Source: Apteryx mantelli (lineage: Eukaryota; Chordata; Aves; Apterygiformes; Apterygidae). From it: 64,000 bases of DNA. The stretch covers positions 127,936,183-128,000,182 of the forward strand of contig NC_089978.1 in the NCBI RefSeq assembly GCF_036417845.1, read 5' to 3'. The position numbers and the translations under genes were made by a program. Under the pieces are notes generated by a model. It worked only from the letters and a program-made list of their open reading frames with translations. It was not told the DNA's origin and did not search any database. Below are positions 1 through 12,900 of this stretch, piece after piece. Each line of letters starts with the position of its first letter. The stretch's first letter is position 1.

Positions 1-756
1 AGTTTTGGCTAGTTAACTCTAATTTTGACTTTTTTTTACCCATATGACTATAATACCTACTCAGCTGAGCTGCTCTGCCTTTTCCCACCAGCCTACCTTA
101 CCACTGCCTTCGAGGCATGAGCTCAGGCTGCAAAAGGGAAATAAGCCTTTGCCTTCTTAGCCTCCAGGACAGCAGCCTGATGAGACTGACTTCTGCCTTC
201 TAAGAGGAATTTGATTTAAATCCCCAGCTCATCTCTACAGCCACTAAACAGCACATCAGATGGTACCAACTTTTGACCACTCTGAAGCTGGACCAGGTTT
301 AGCTGGGTCATGTGGACCTGAAATATTATCAGTCTTCTTATAACCCAGAGAATCCCTCCTTGCGCCACACAGGCTTATCCGATTCTCTCCTCATCATTGC
401 AGGTGCTTTCCCTCAGTTTCATTTTAGTTTGCATATGGGTGTTATTTGTTGCTAATTTCTGTGTAGTTTATGTTTCACGTCACCTTTGTTCTATCCTTTA
501 TACTGTGGTTGCCTTTTTTCTTACTGTAAAATAATGAAGCAAGATGAGTCTTACAGGAAACTAAAAGATACAAGGGAGAAAATGAGTGCACAGGTACCAC
601 CAAAATTTTGACCCAAGGGAGAGGGTAATTCTACTAAAAGTTAGCAGTTTCCGGTTTTGTTAGCTCCACTCTTAACCTGAGAATCATTCTGACCTAGCAT
701 TTTGTACAAAGACTTATTAGGAATAGAGAACAAACTGTGTGACTCTTCCTTTGTGT

Positions 757-779
757 ATACACACACACACCTACACACA
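757..779 (+). repeat. Short AC-rich microsatellite
   Basis: Imperfect CA run (ATACACACACACAC, a CT interruption, then ACACACA) in the far downstream flank. Confidence 0.9.
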
Positions 780-3700
780 TTTATAATGTATTTATTCTTC
801 TTTTTTTTTAACCTATAATAATGAGAGAAAAGCTCAAGTGAGAATTGTGACTTGGCAGAAATTTAGATGTGTTTATGTTGAAAGGATTTTATGTTGTTAT
901 GAGGTAAAAACTGTTCTTTGCTCCTAGGTCAGAAGTAGACATATAAATCATCATCTTTTACCCGATTACTTCCCTAATTTGGTGTGTGATGAAAGGATGA
1001 GACCGATTGTCATAGGCTAGTTAAATTTATTTCCAGTATGTTGAGAGAATGTAATAGGATGTAGGGGCAAGTGACAAGGTTGCTGACTAAGCCATTGGCT
1101 GTTTTTAATGACCGGCTTTGGCCTATAATGGTACCTGATGCAATAGTAATTTCTTTACCCCACAGCAGAGGGCTAGGGACAGCTTCCCCTGGCAGAGACC
1201 CTGTAGGACTGAGTATTTTGAAAGTCCATAAGATTTTGAGTGGTCGTGTGACTGCAACACAAATTTCCCAGACAGTGATCATCTACAGCTAGGTTTTCCA
1301 GTGTGATTAGGCTGAAGCCAGCCCTCCTCAACAAGGATTACACCATGGTAGTTACACAAACCAGACTGCAGGTTTGGCTCCCAAGATATGGCAGTGCCAA
1401 AACATGGGATCTGGGACTTCAACATGTAAAAATAAGAAAATATCAGAAACCTGCACATTCTCTAACTTCAGTATCAACATTTGTAGCTAGACGGCTTTCT
1501 TGGCCACCCAAGAAAGTTAGAAGAGATCGCCGTCATCTTTGTTGTCAGATGACTGACCCACTATGATATGGGAGATCCCTGCTGCCAAAAAATCTATACA
1601 AATATTTGCTTTGTTGCCTACTTCCTGCAACTGAAGGAAAAATCCTGCAAGGTTCAGAAAAGAAAGTAACAGAGCAAAAGTAGCTCATCATTTACATATT
1701 CTAAGGAACTTCTTTCTCCTTTTTATTTTCTTTTTATTTTGAAGGAAGATGTTTCTGATGGTAAGGTATGGAGTGTTTGTGTTTGTATGCCAACACATAT
1801 CATTGAAAAGGCTGCCTTGACATTGGCACTGGTAGTCCCTATCTTTAAAACCTAAATCTGCAGTTCAACTATTCCAGGTATTGCTTCATTTAAGAAAGTT
1901 ATCTGAAACTGCTAACTTGTAAGGTGTGAGCTTTGCTTAGAGAAGTTAATTTTGATCTGAAATAAGTAGGTAAACTGCTCTGTAGGTGATTAGATTAAGA
2001 GGAGGGTACATGATAAGAAAATTACTCTTTCTGGTGTTAGCCACATGGTCTGCTCTGGCTGTTTGATAACTAAACCAAATTGCTGCAAAGTTGTTGACCA
2101 GCCTGCTGATCTGTGAGGTCAGGTTCAGTCGTCAAGATTTCCTCACCGTATCATTCAATACCTAATGCAACCAGGGAAATTTTAATTCTTTTCATCTGTG
2201 TGGTAGGTTTCCTTTAAATCAATGTCAGCTTGCTTATTTGTTTCACTCATGCCTATGAAAATTACAGAGCACTGATTTATTCTTTCTGAAAGCATCATGG
2301 GCTGAACTGATGTGGAATAAGGTGAACCAGTTGAGTTAGCATGAGTTTACATTATCTTCTATGCACTTTAAAGTGTTACTCTCACAACCTTTCAAGAAAC
2401 AAATATAATCAATTTTAAATGTTACATTTTGGAAATAAATCATCCTTGCAAGTGATTACAATCCCACCAAATGCGCTAAACAAAACTATATGCTAGTTGG
2501 TCCTGAGGGGTCTGTGGTAGACCCTTCAGGCCCAAGAAGAAGAAGTCATGGATTGTACTAGGCACAGTAAAGTAAATAAATGGAAGACAGGAAAAGTTCC
2601 TGTGTCAGAGAGCTTGCAGTATTAGCATGTGAACAAATGCCAAGGTGTAGAGGCTCCAGCACAGTTTAGAGCCGTGACTCTCGTAGTTTCTGCAGAATGA
2701 AAGCTTTGCTTTTCCAGAGCTTAGCAGTAGGTACTACATGGGCTTGTGACTTAAATTTGAATTCAGGAGTTGTATCCAATCTTCAAATCACCCATGCCTT
2801 GCCTTTTCCTAAATCCCAGCCTTTCTGTAAACTAGATTTGAGTTAGCAGCAGTTTGACTGTTGTGTGTATCGTTTGTCTTTGTAAGTGCAAGAGAGACAG
2901 TCCATTGAAACAGCTGCAAGGTATCAGATCACAGAGCTGCTCTGAGAGATCCCCCACGGACAAGCCAATACCTGCCCTCCCCCTTTCACCACTCCTTTTT
3001 GGGAAATAATACACCAGACCAGTTAGATCCAGTATCTGATGAGAAACTGGAGCACATGACAAGTTGATGAATAGTGAGATTTCTTTCAGTATAAATTCAC
3101 CTTTTGTAGACGCGTGGAGTAGTTGTTATTGCAGGGCAGAGTTTCAAAGTGACTGGAAGAGAGCAGGCTTGTTTTTGAAATATTTTTTATCCCAGTAAGG
3201 ATTTGTAATAGGTGACATTTGTTTTCATTTTGATCAACATTTGTCATAACTTCATGATGTTTGTCAAAAATGAAAAAAAAGTTTCTTTTTTGGTGGCCAG
3301 AAGATTGTTTTGTTCCATGAAAATGTTAATTCACTCCACATGGACTCTTCTGTCCAAACAAAACCCACCATTTTTAGTTGGCCAAACTTTTGGATCAGCT
3401 TTTTGTAAGAACAAAGGTACTTGCTGTGTTTGAGGACATGCAAAGACTCCTGTGTGCTGTACCCTGGGGGTTGTGTGAATGCTGGAGAGAAAGATGTAAA
3501 CCTCATGCAGTGGGTGACCTTGCTCTGTGTCAATGCTGCGGGAGAAGAGGGAAGTTTCTCTGGGCCTCAGCCTATCCATCTGTGGCATGAAAGAGTAGTA
3601 GCAGCCCAGTTGTCTTGCTGTGGTAAAATTAAAGTCAGAAATCAGATTTTTTTTTTGGTTATGTAAGCCATAAGGAGTCACATGCTGGTACAAAGTGGAT

Positions 3701-6628
3701 GAGTTCTGACCTGGAAGATCTGCCAGCCCGTTTTGCACAAGATAAACAGAGTGTCAGATTCGGGAATCCACATCTATTTATTTTATCTGCTAAGTTCTAA
3801 ACAAGCACCGTCCCAGAAGTTAGTGTGAAGATAGGGTCAATGTAGTTTACACTTTGTTCACAGCTAATATTATATATATATTTTTTTTGAGGTGCTGCAC
3901 AATAATGCTTGAAAGACTTATAGCTGAGAAACACAGGCCATTTGGGAGAATCAGGTGACAGCCCGCTGGTGTTACCATTGGGCTTGTCCAGGTGCTTGCT
4001 GTTTCTGAGAACTGGGCAACCAGCTCTGATGCTGCATTAGAGGGCAACATCTGAGAACCATCTTCAGAGATACTCCATGAGAAACAGCGATGGTGTTCAT
4101 TGCCTTTTGCCTTCACAGTCTTTTCTGTATAAACCCAGTATACAAATAGAGGAAATGTGCCTTAAGAAATTGTTTTGTAGGGGACAGGGAGCAAGGTTCA
4201 CATCCCAATCCCAATACTAACTCAGTATGATCCTGGATAAATCCTTTCCCTTCACTTACACTCATTTTCAGGAGCCACACATCTGCCATAGAATAATATT
4301 TGCCTTTCTTATCACGAGCAGTTAATGACTGGGAAATGCTTTGAGGTTTTAGTGCAATGGCACCAGATTTATAGACTACATAGTGCTGCATAAAATACTG
4401 TGAGTATTTTAAAGGGATAGATGAAAAAGGGCTGACTTTGAAGTCTGTGGTAAAGTTTTCGCTGATTTCTGAGGGCTTTGAATCAGATAATCAGTGTGGC
4501 AGGAAGGGCGAAGGGTGAAAAGACTTATGCAAGGTCATCATCCATTTGTCTGTAAAGAAGGAAGCAAGCAGGTGAACTTCTGATATGATTGCCCTTTATG
4601 CTGGTCCTCCAAAGAAAGGAAGGTGAGGGAATTGTTATTGAGATCCCACCTACTTACAGCCAGGTTTGGGACGGATCCTGGAAGCTTTCTGAATCAATGC
4701 TGTCTGAATTTTTCTATCCGCAAACAATGATCTGGTGATGAATGTGCCCATGAAAATGGAGAAAAACACTAGATGCTACAGCTGATCTTGCGGTCCTCTC
4801 CCAAACAGACCCTCTACCTACTGGGAGTCACACTGCCTGGGTTATTTCAAGGGTCAATGCCTGCATGAGGAATGTGACACCTTGGGCCATTTATGTAACC
4901 ACCTAATCGCGTAACAGGTGAGCAGGGAGTCTGTGTACAGTGTAAACAAATCCCTTCGTCATTTTTTCCTGTAATGTCAGGCTATTCTGATGAAGAAAAC
5001 ATGCGAAGCCAAAGCCAGGGATCAAGGCTTGGAACCTGCTCACAGCTTCGAGAGGAAGTACTAAAGCAAGGGAACTTTCCGACATGTTTCAAATGAAGGC
5101 TGAAATATTCCCCGCACATTTGTTACTTCATTTCTGAGCCGCCTCAGCTGGATGACTGAGATATTTGTGCTCCAACGATGGGAGAGGGGATGGCCTACTC
5201 TGTAGGATGTGATGTGGCGCCAGGCGCTGGGATCTGTGTGCAAATTGTTATTTGATCCCCGATCTAGTTACGGTGTCTCAGCTTCTTATCAGTGCACAAA
5301 GCGTATGGAGAGACTGCATGTGTCCCGAGCTGCTGGAGCAGGAGCTGCTCATCTCTGTTGCTGCCAGTGCAGGCTTCTCCTTGCCCGGGACCCGGTGAAG
5401 CGCTGGTGGGAGACAAGGCAGAGACACCCCCGACTACCCTTAGTCCATGGTGATAAGGGGGACTGGTCACAGCAGCTGAGAATCAACAACTTTTCTCTCC
5501 CAAAAGAAGCTTCTGCATCTATTTCCCATGGTCAAAAAGAGCATTTATAATGGGCATTTGTTAATTGTTCAAGACCATCAATTTACATACCAGAGGTTGT
5601 AGCACATATTTTATATATTATGTAGTTTCCCCTTTTCCCCTCTATTTAAATGCAGCATACTGTTATACCTAGACAGTCCAACCTGATCGTTAGAAAAGAA
5701 AGACATTTTTCCAGGTTTACCAGGGCTCTACTGTAGTTATCATCAATAAGAATATTTAGTAATGAATTACACTTTCTTGAGGGAAATAGGGACTTTTATG
5801 GAGTAACATTGCTTGATGCCCACTGAAGATTTTCAGCCAAATTTCATAATTTGTTTGAGATTTATTTGTACTTGATTCTTCTCTGGCAAGCACACAATTA
5901 CAGACAGTGATGCACCCATTTTACTGTGCGTAGTAAACTTAGATTATTAGCATTATTAGTCATGTTAAATGGAGAGAATAGAGAATAAATAGCTTAGCTT
6001 AAGTTTGTCTCAGAAGGCAGATAATTCTTATAGCTGATATATTGCCCTGTGTCCTAAATTGTCTTGTATCTACGCAGCAGTTCACCACTCTGCTGGGCTG
6101 TTTCCATCTGTGCTTATGTTATTTATCATTGATGTGTCCATTAAATCAGCATCCTTTAATGGAGCTTCATTTTGTTTTCCCTGTACAATGAATATCTCAT
6201 GTCTTGTCTGTCTGGGTGATTTTTTTACGTTAGGGGAAGCCAAAGAACAAAAGGAGGAACAGTGCTTCAATGCTGAGTCAGAGCGAGCAGGAGGTGTTAC
6301 TCAGTGTGTGTGTCTACAACTGCACCTCACACTGCCTCCCTAAGGCAAGCAAGAAGCCATCACGCTCACTGCATGTATACATCAAAAGCATAGCAACTCC
6401 CTTGAATTAACATAGCTTCATATTCTGTCCCCACGCAAACACTGTTCTAAAGCCCACTGAATTCCAGGGGAGTCTGTTCTTCTGCTTCAGTGGTCTTTGT
6501 TATCTAGGACGGAGGCAGAGTATTAGAATCAAGAAAATGTGCAAGAAGAGTTTTTCCCAGCTAGTCACAACCTGGCTGTATTCCAGGAGGCCATACACAA
6601 CCAAGGGATGGATCATTAATTAACTTTG

Positions 6629-6652
6629 AAGAGGGAGAGAGGGAGAGAGACA
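6629..6652 (+). repeat. GA-rich simple repeat
   Basis: GAGGGAGA-type purine run with two near-copies of GAGGGAGA. Confidence 0.8.
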
Positions 6653-9600
6653 GAATTTTCTAGGACCTGTTTAGGAGATCCAGAAATGGAGGTTCTTTAT
6701 GTGACTCTTACTGAAAGTGTCCATGGAAGTACAGAAATCTCACGAGGAGAAATAGTCTACTTGTACCTGGGAATCAGTGGCAAACACACAAAACTGTGGA
6801 AGTTTTCTCTTGTCCAGTCCTGTTTGAAACACTTCAAGTACAGGCCTCCAGCACTCCAGACAACTAAGCCATTTGCAAAAAGTGTCAGTATGTATTACTG
6901 CTAAGCAACTGAAATTTTCCTTTTTGCTTCCTATATTCTATGTTAAATGCTCTTTACTGGAAACACAGTGTGTGAGAATGGAAACAATTTAACAGAATTT
7001 GCAAAGACAGGAATGATACTGTACTAAGCCTGACTCACACTAAAACTACTAAGCCTCATGGAAAGCCTTAGTTGTGGTTTTGGTATCTTAGCCTTGGTGT
7101 TGAAAAACATGCTCATAATGGCTCAAAAGTGAGGCAATTTCTGCCTTACTGAGGATTTTCTGTAGAGAATTCCCATGCAAAGTCTGCCAGTGTCCGATTG
7201 TGCTTGGCTTACTGTAAGAAGCCTGCCTGGATCGCCACTCTATGCTGGGCTTTTAATTTGCTCACGCTGGACCCAGTCCATTGTCCCTGACGCCTTTCCA
7301 TTGATTTCAGCTTCCACTGGATTAAGCCTAGCAATCTTCCAAGCATATTCATTTCATGGTTGTTTGTGGGCTATGTTTTGGAGGTTATAAGGGTACTGAC
7401 TGTTATAAATATCTTTATAGTTTGGCCTTACAAAAATGCAGCAGCTTTACCATGTTCTCATGTCTTTATTACTGAGTCATCCCCTTTTAAGCAGTCAATG
7501 GTTTAAAAGTGGAAAAATCTTCCATTACAAAAACATAGCAACATCCTCCATAGAAGAATATGATTTAAGGTCAAGTCATTAGCTATGGAGCGTTTTAACT
7601 TGGTTTGCTAGCATTTATCTTAAGCCACTAGCCAATGCCAATTCCAGCAAGTGGGTCTTAGTTCCAACTACTCCGTACTCAAACTCCCTTTAAGCTCCAT
7701 AGTGTGTACAAAGCTCTGCTAATTAGAGTAGAGATTATTCCATACTTTGCTAGCTATCTAGGGAGACAAATTTTGAGAATGTGGAGCTAAAAAGGGTTCA
7801 CATTTTCTTGGCTACTATATCAAGCAGCTTTTTGTCAACATCTTCAAGTTACATCCAGTCTTGACCTTCAATATCTAGTCTGGGACTTTCCAAAGAGAGA
7901 TTCTTTAAATGAATAGGGCCACGTACTTAGAGCCCAGAGTCTGATCTGTCTTGTACAGGCTACCACAAAAGATGCACGTACAATCGCACCCCAGAAGATG
8001 CATGTACAAGCGCGCTATGTTTTTAAAGAGCTAGTTCCACAAAGGAGCATGAAGTACCAGGTAAGGTACCTCAGCACCTCCTTTCAAACCCTACCCAGCA
8101 GCTGTTTCAGTCAGGGGTGCCTGCTTTCTATGTGTATATGAATCTTTCAGGAAAATCCTGACTAATTTATGCTGCTGGGCACAAATCCAACTGCTCAGTT
8201 TCATTTGGCTCCAACGTTAAAACCCAGCAGGACTCTCAAATTAACCATCTTTCACCTGCAGGACCCAGTCTGTTAGATGTTCCCAGGACTTGCCTACTAG
8301 TTCATGCTGTGCACAAAACAGCAGGGACACTCAGTGATTAGAGCACTTAGGATGTAGGTGAACAAATGTAAAGTCCCTCCTCTGCCCTATTTGGAGTAAG
8401 AGTTTGCCTTCAGGTTTTCCACTTGCTAGAAACTATCAGGCTACCCCATGTTCTGACTTGCATAGCTTGTCTTGCTGAAGCTGCTCTATTCTGTATGTAC
8501 TACTTAAGCATTTGTTACAGCAAATTGCTTCTGCAGGTTGAATGTGCTAGGTGATCGAGTTACTGATTTCTTCTCTCCTTCTCTGGGGCTCAGTGTATGG
8601 TAACAGTGTACATGCTGTTGTGGCCTTGCACCAGAAATTATATTCTTCTGAGATGAGTAACGACAGTAGGCAAAACAGCCCCCTGAGGGTAAGAGGCGGC
8701 TAACCTTGCCCAGTGTCACAGCTGTGGAAGGCTCCCTGTGTTGCACAGCACGAAATCTCGTACACACACAGATACACACGCACGTGAAGTTCTCAGCTTC
8801 CTGATAACCCTCCCCACAGGTCAGCCCTTTCTTCCTCTATAGGAAGAGTCACACAGTTTGAGGGACTGTATAGGAGTGTGTCAAAAACACTTTCTGAGCC
8901 ACCAAATCAGCCCTAGTAAGAAACTGCGATTGAGCAGTTCCACAGGCACAGCAGCTGTGGCTGCATGATATTGCTGGCTGAAGTGATACATGAGAAAGAT
9001 TCCCCTTAAATCACACAATCCTATCCTTTTCTTGAAAAGTGGGTTTGCACTTGACACATGGCCTTGCTTTCCCCTCCCCCTCACCTCTGCCCATGCTCTT
9101 GCAGCTACCAAAAGCACGCCATTCCCTCCTTTAGGCACGATCTGTGATTCAGCAGAATCCCTAAGAGCTCTGGCTGACTCCCAGCGCTCCCGGGCTGATT
9201 CTGCTTTTCAGCAACACCACCTTCTCCAGCAGTATGCCAGTTTTTAAAAGATTCTTGGGGGGAAAAAAAAAGGCATTCTTCCATAATGGAGGGACTTGTT
9301 TTTCCTCTTCTGAGTAAAAACAGTACGCAGTTGGCTGTTTAAAGCACAAAGATGCCAACCTCAGCAATTCTTAGTCCCCAGGATAAGAGGTGCTAGATAA
9401 GACAGAATAAAAGAACAAAGGAAAATAACAAGGATTTATTACAGTGTCTTTGAATGAGACTGAGCTCTATTCTTACACTCTGTGAGAAGTCACCTGTGTA
9501 AAGTGAAGTACGCGAAATTACTTGGGTTTGTAATAACACAGCAATGCAAGTGAATCACAGTTTGCCCTCTTCCTAAGCAGAAAGTGTATGTCTTATATTC

Positions 9601-9999
9601 TAATATAAAACTGGTAGATCTGGTCAGGGGGGATATGCCTGGCAGCACCTTAGATGGAAAAATAGAAAAAAACATTTTAATCCAAGTCTCACTTTGATCC
9701 CTTAGGAACCTTTTCCCTCCTTCCTACAATCGAGCTGTGTGTTGACGACTGCAGGAGGGTATCCTTTATACCTTGTGTGTTGCTTGCAGCACTTCACCAG
9801 TCTGGTACCCCACAGATGAGAAGTGCAGCTAGGGTACCTTAGGGGCAGCAGAGCAGCTCCACTGCTCTATCCTGAAAACCCCTAACCCAGAAAATAGGTA
9901 GCTGGCATGGCTGAAAAAGAAGATGCCTGCCTAGACCGCTGGTGCTCTTTCTCTCTTCAGCCAAGTGACTCCTTAAGGGTGTGAACAGCCAAGTCCAGT

Positions 10000-12900
10000 T
10001 CACACCTGGCTCATTGGCACCATCAACATGTGGTAGCTGGCCTAGCAGCAAAAGGCAAGGTAGGCAGGGTGCTGGTCACTGGCCGTGTGAGTTGTTACAC
10101 ACCACCACTCCCAGAAGAAAGAGCTATATTTGGTGAGTTAGAAGCAGTCACATGAGCAGGGGATTTAGCACTGTTTGGTGCATCGTAATGACTGCCCTGC
10201 CTGGGAGGTCACCGTGCTGCTGCAAGCTCAGGAGGGACCTGTGGGGCAGAAGAGCCCAGAGCAGCCGCACAGGGTTTTCTTGGCGTCTGTAATCCAGGCA
10301 AGCACAAAATCCCAGAGTATGGAGCTAGTAGTATCACACTATGATTCACCTGATCTTCCATATTTGGAGGTGTCTCACTGCCTTCTCCTTATCTTATTAT
10401 GTTAAAGCCTCATTATTATCCTTGCATTTATGTGTGCACGATGCCCATGATGATTATTACAGAAAGAGAGATGAACTGCAGAGAGGCACAGGGCAGGTCT
10501 AAATTACAAATGAAACAAAGTACGCAGATCCCTTAGTGTTAACCAAGCTATCCTGGAATCAGGCAAGCTGTGTTAGCTGACATATGTGCCTGGGTGAATT
10601 AGCAGTCTGGACATAATGACAGTATTGCTTCCAAAATGTGTGTTAGCATCTCAGTATGGGACTTTTAGGAGTACCAACTGCCTCAAAGCTCATGGAGTGG
10701 TGTGTAGCCTTGTTCTGCATTGTGCCATGGGAGCACAACCTAAGTGACCTACTCAGCTCACACGGAGAGTGGATGGCAAAGCAGAGGAACTGGGCTTGAG
10801 CATCTCAAGTCCCAGGCTAGTGCTTGAATCATTAGACGCTCTTTCCGTTGGGACTGTTCACAGCAGGACTATTCACAGTGATTCATAGGAGGGCCTTTCA
10901 TGGGACTAATCTCATCTCAGTTCTGCTGTGGATGCCTGTTCCCCAGGACTCCCTTATTTTCTGGAGGGTTTCTTTCCTACATCCATTCCTTCCCCTCTTT
11001 CTTTTCTCTGTGAAACAGTCTGGCATGACTCAGACATCTTTTTGCATTGCGCAGCGTTCAGGACACAAATTGCTTCTTGAACAGTTTGTTGGAGCAAGAT
11101 CCTCTAACAGAATAATGGATTTGTTCCCTCGACTGAAGGACTTTGTGTAAATCACCCAAAGGCCTTCTGCCCAGGCAAGGATTGGAAGATGAGCCAGGTG
11201 TTTCTGCACTGGACTTTCACCCTGAAAGGCCTCTAAGAAACAAGCAGTTGTGATTATTTTTGCTGGAATTACCTTCAGGTTTATTATCGTGCACCCACCC
11301 AAGCACTCCTCAGTTTTTAAGACTTCCAACAATTGATTGCTTCACTAGCAAAGCCTCATGATGAATTTTCATTCTTAATTTGTTTCTAATTGGCATTTTC
11401 ACACTTCATGGGTAAAACATTTAAAGAAAACATTAGCTTAGTCTCTCACTATCATATTGACTGCACATGTTTTGAGGGTATATATTTCTTCTATCCTTCT
11501 CCCTATCAGAACTTATGCTATTTTAGGCACTTGCCTGGCTCTGGCTTTCAAATCTATGGCTGAGGTTTGCTGGAGCATGGGGTACCATGTCTACTGTGCC
11601 AATAATATAATGTGGTAGGTGTCACCTTCTTATCCTTTCCCTTCTCCTATAAATCTGTGGTCTAAGTACTAACAGAGTTATTTTCACTGTCCATGCAGGA
11701 ACTAGGGAAAATATCAATCTCCAGATTACAGATGAGGAGTGAAGACACTGAGGGTTTGTCTGTATTGTACACTGCATAGAGTAGCACCTGGTACTACCCA
11801 AGCAAATGATAAGCAAACTGACTCAGATATAGGAATATATCTGGTCATGACTGAATGGGACATAATGGGCCATGGTGGGCTAATTTACCTTCCTTTTTTA
11901 GAAAAGCTTCAAATAGCATTAGGATCTGTATCAGGGAGAAGTAGGTCTCAGCAGAAAGGAAGACCAAGTAGTAGAAAACAGTCTAATTTCTGAAAACAGC
12001 CATCTCTGAAGCACTAGCCATTTTTGATAGTTTTTAATTAACTCAGCAGGAGAAGCATGATAAAACACTTCATGGGCAGCTGGAGTTAGATTGCTCTAAC
12101 AAACAAGTTCATTTCAAAATGCTCCAGTGTGTAAATACCATGTTACCATCTGCTCTCCATTATGGCTAAGACCTCGGTGACTCGCCAGAGAACAGCGCAG
12201 AAACTGAGGCATGTCTTCCAAGGCCCTTCCATCTTGCTCAGGGTGTTTGGCTCTGAAAGCATTTATATCATGGTTTTCTTTAGTTCTGCTCTTCCCACAC
12301 TACATCATTGCCCTTTTTGTTTATTTGACATGGTCCTTCAAACAACAGACTGATGTTTGAGTCAATTTTTAGTATGTTGTTAGAGGAGGCAAAAGAATAA
12401 CATGTCGCCTGCTCTTTCTTTCTCTGCTAGATCAGAAGAGTTAATTCATTGCTGCTGTAAACTTTTAGCTCACAAAGATGTAACAGTGGCTCATTACCTT
12501 TCAGGTTATCATAGAGCACGTTATGGAAATGTTATTAGCTTTCTTGAATATGCACATAGCATCTGGGTGTTGTGACGCAAGTGAATGTACCTGGCTTCAC
12601 AGAACAGAGTTGTTTAAATCTAACCCAGGTAATGAGATCAATAGGCACAGCACGTGGAGGACAAGTGCACATGCAGGGACCTCTTCCCTGAGATGGAAGA
12701 AATATTCCATGTCTGAACTGATTCAGCTAAGTCTGTCTGAGAAATCTCTGCTAACCTTTCAAGCCAGCCACTGGGTGTACAGAGGGCTGTCAGTATACAG
12801 AAGGTGGATTAAAGCAGTGTCAACCCAAGTGTCAGTTTAAAGAAGAACCCTTGATATTAGAGAGAGGTTTGCTCAAAGGCACCAGCATAGCTGTTCCTAA

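Larger units (their letters stand above)
1..9999. other. Downstream intergenic DNA, no gene recognised
   Basis: Both strands were read for known protein families and none was found. Open frames are short and mutually overlapping; the longest is 135 codons at 3331-3738 on the minus strand and resembles nothing I know. A region with more CpGs than its surroundings lies near 5200-5450. A short local duplication, AAGATGCACGTACAA against AAGATGCATGTACAA, lies near 7970-8010. Otherwise it is unremarkable sequence of moderate composition. Confidence 0.7.

Noticed and set aside
3331-3738. 135-codon minus-strand open frame overlapped by frames on both strands
   Set aside because: Several frames are open together here, which points to a chance lack of stop codons. 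The peptide resembles nothing I know.
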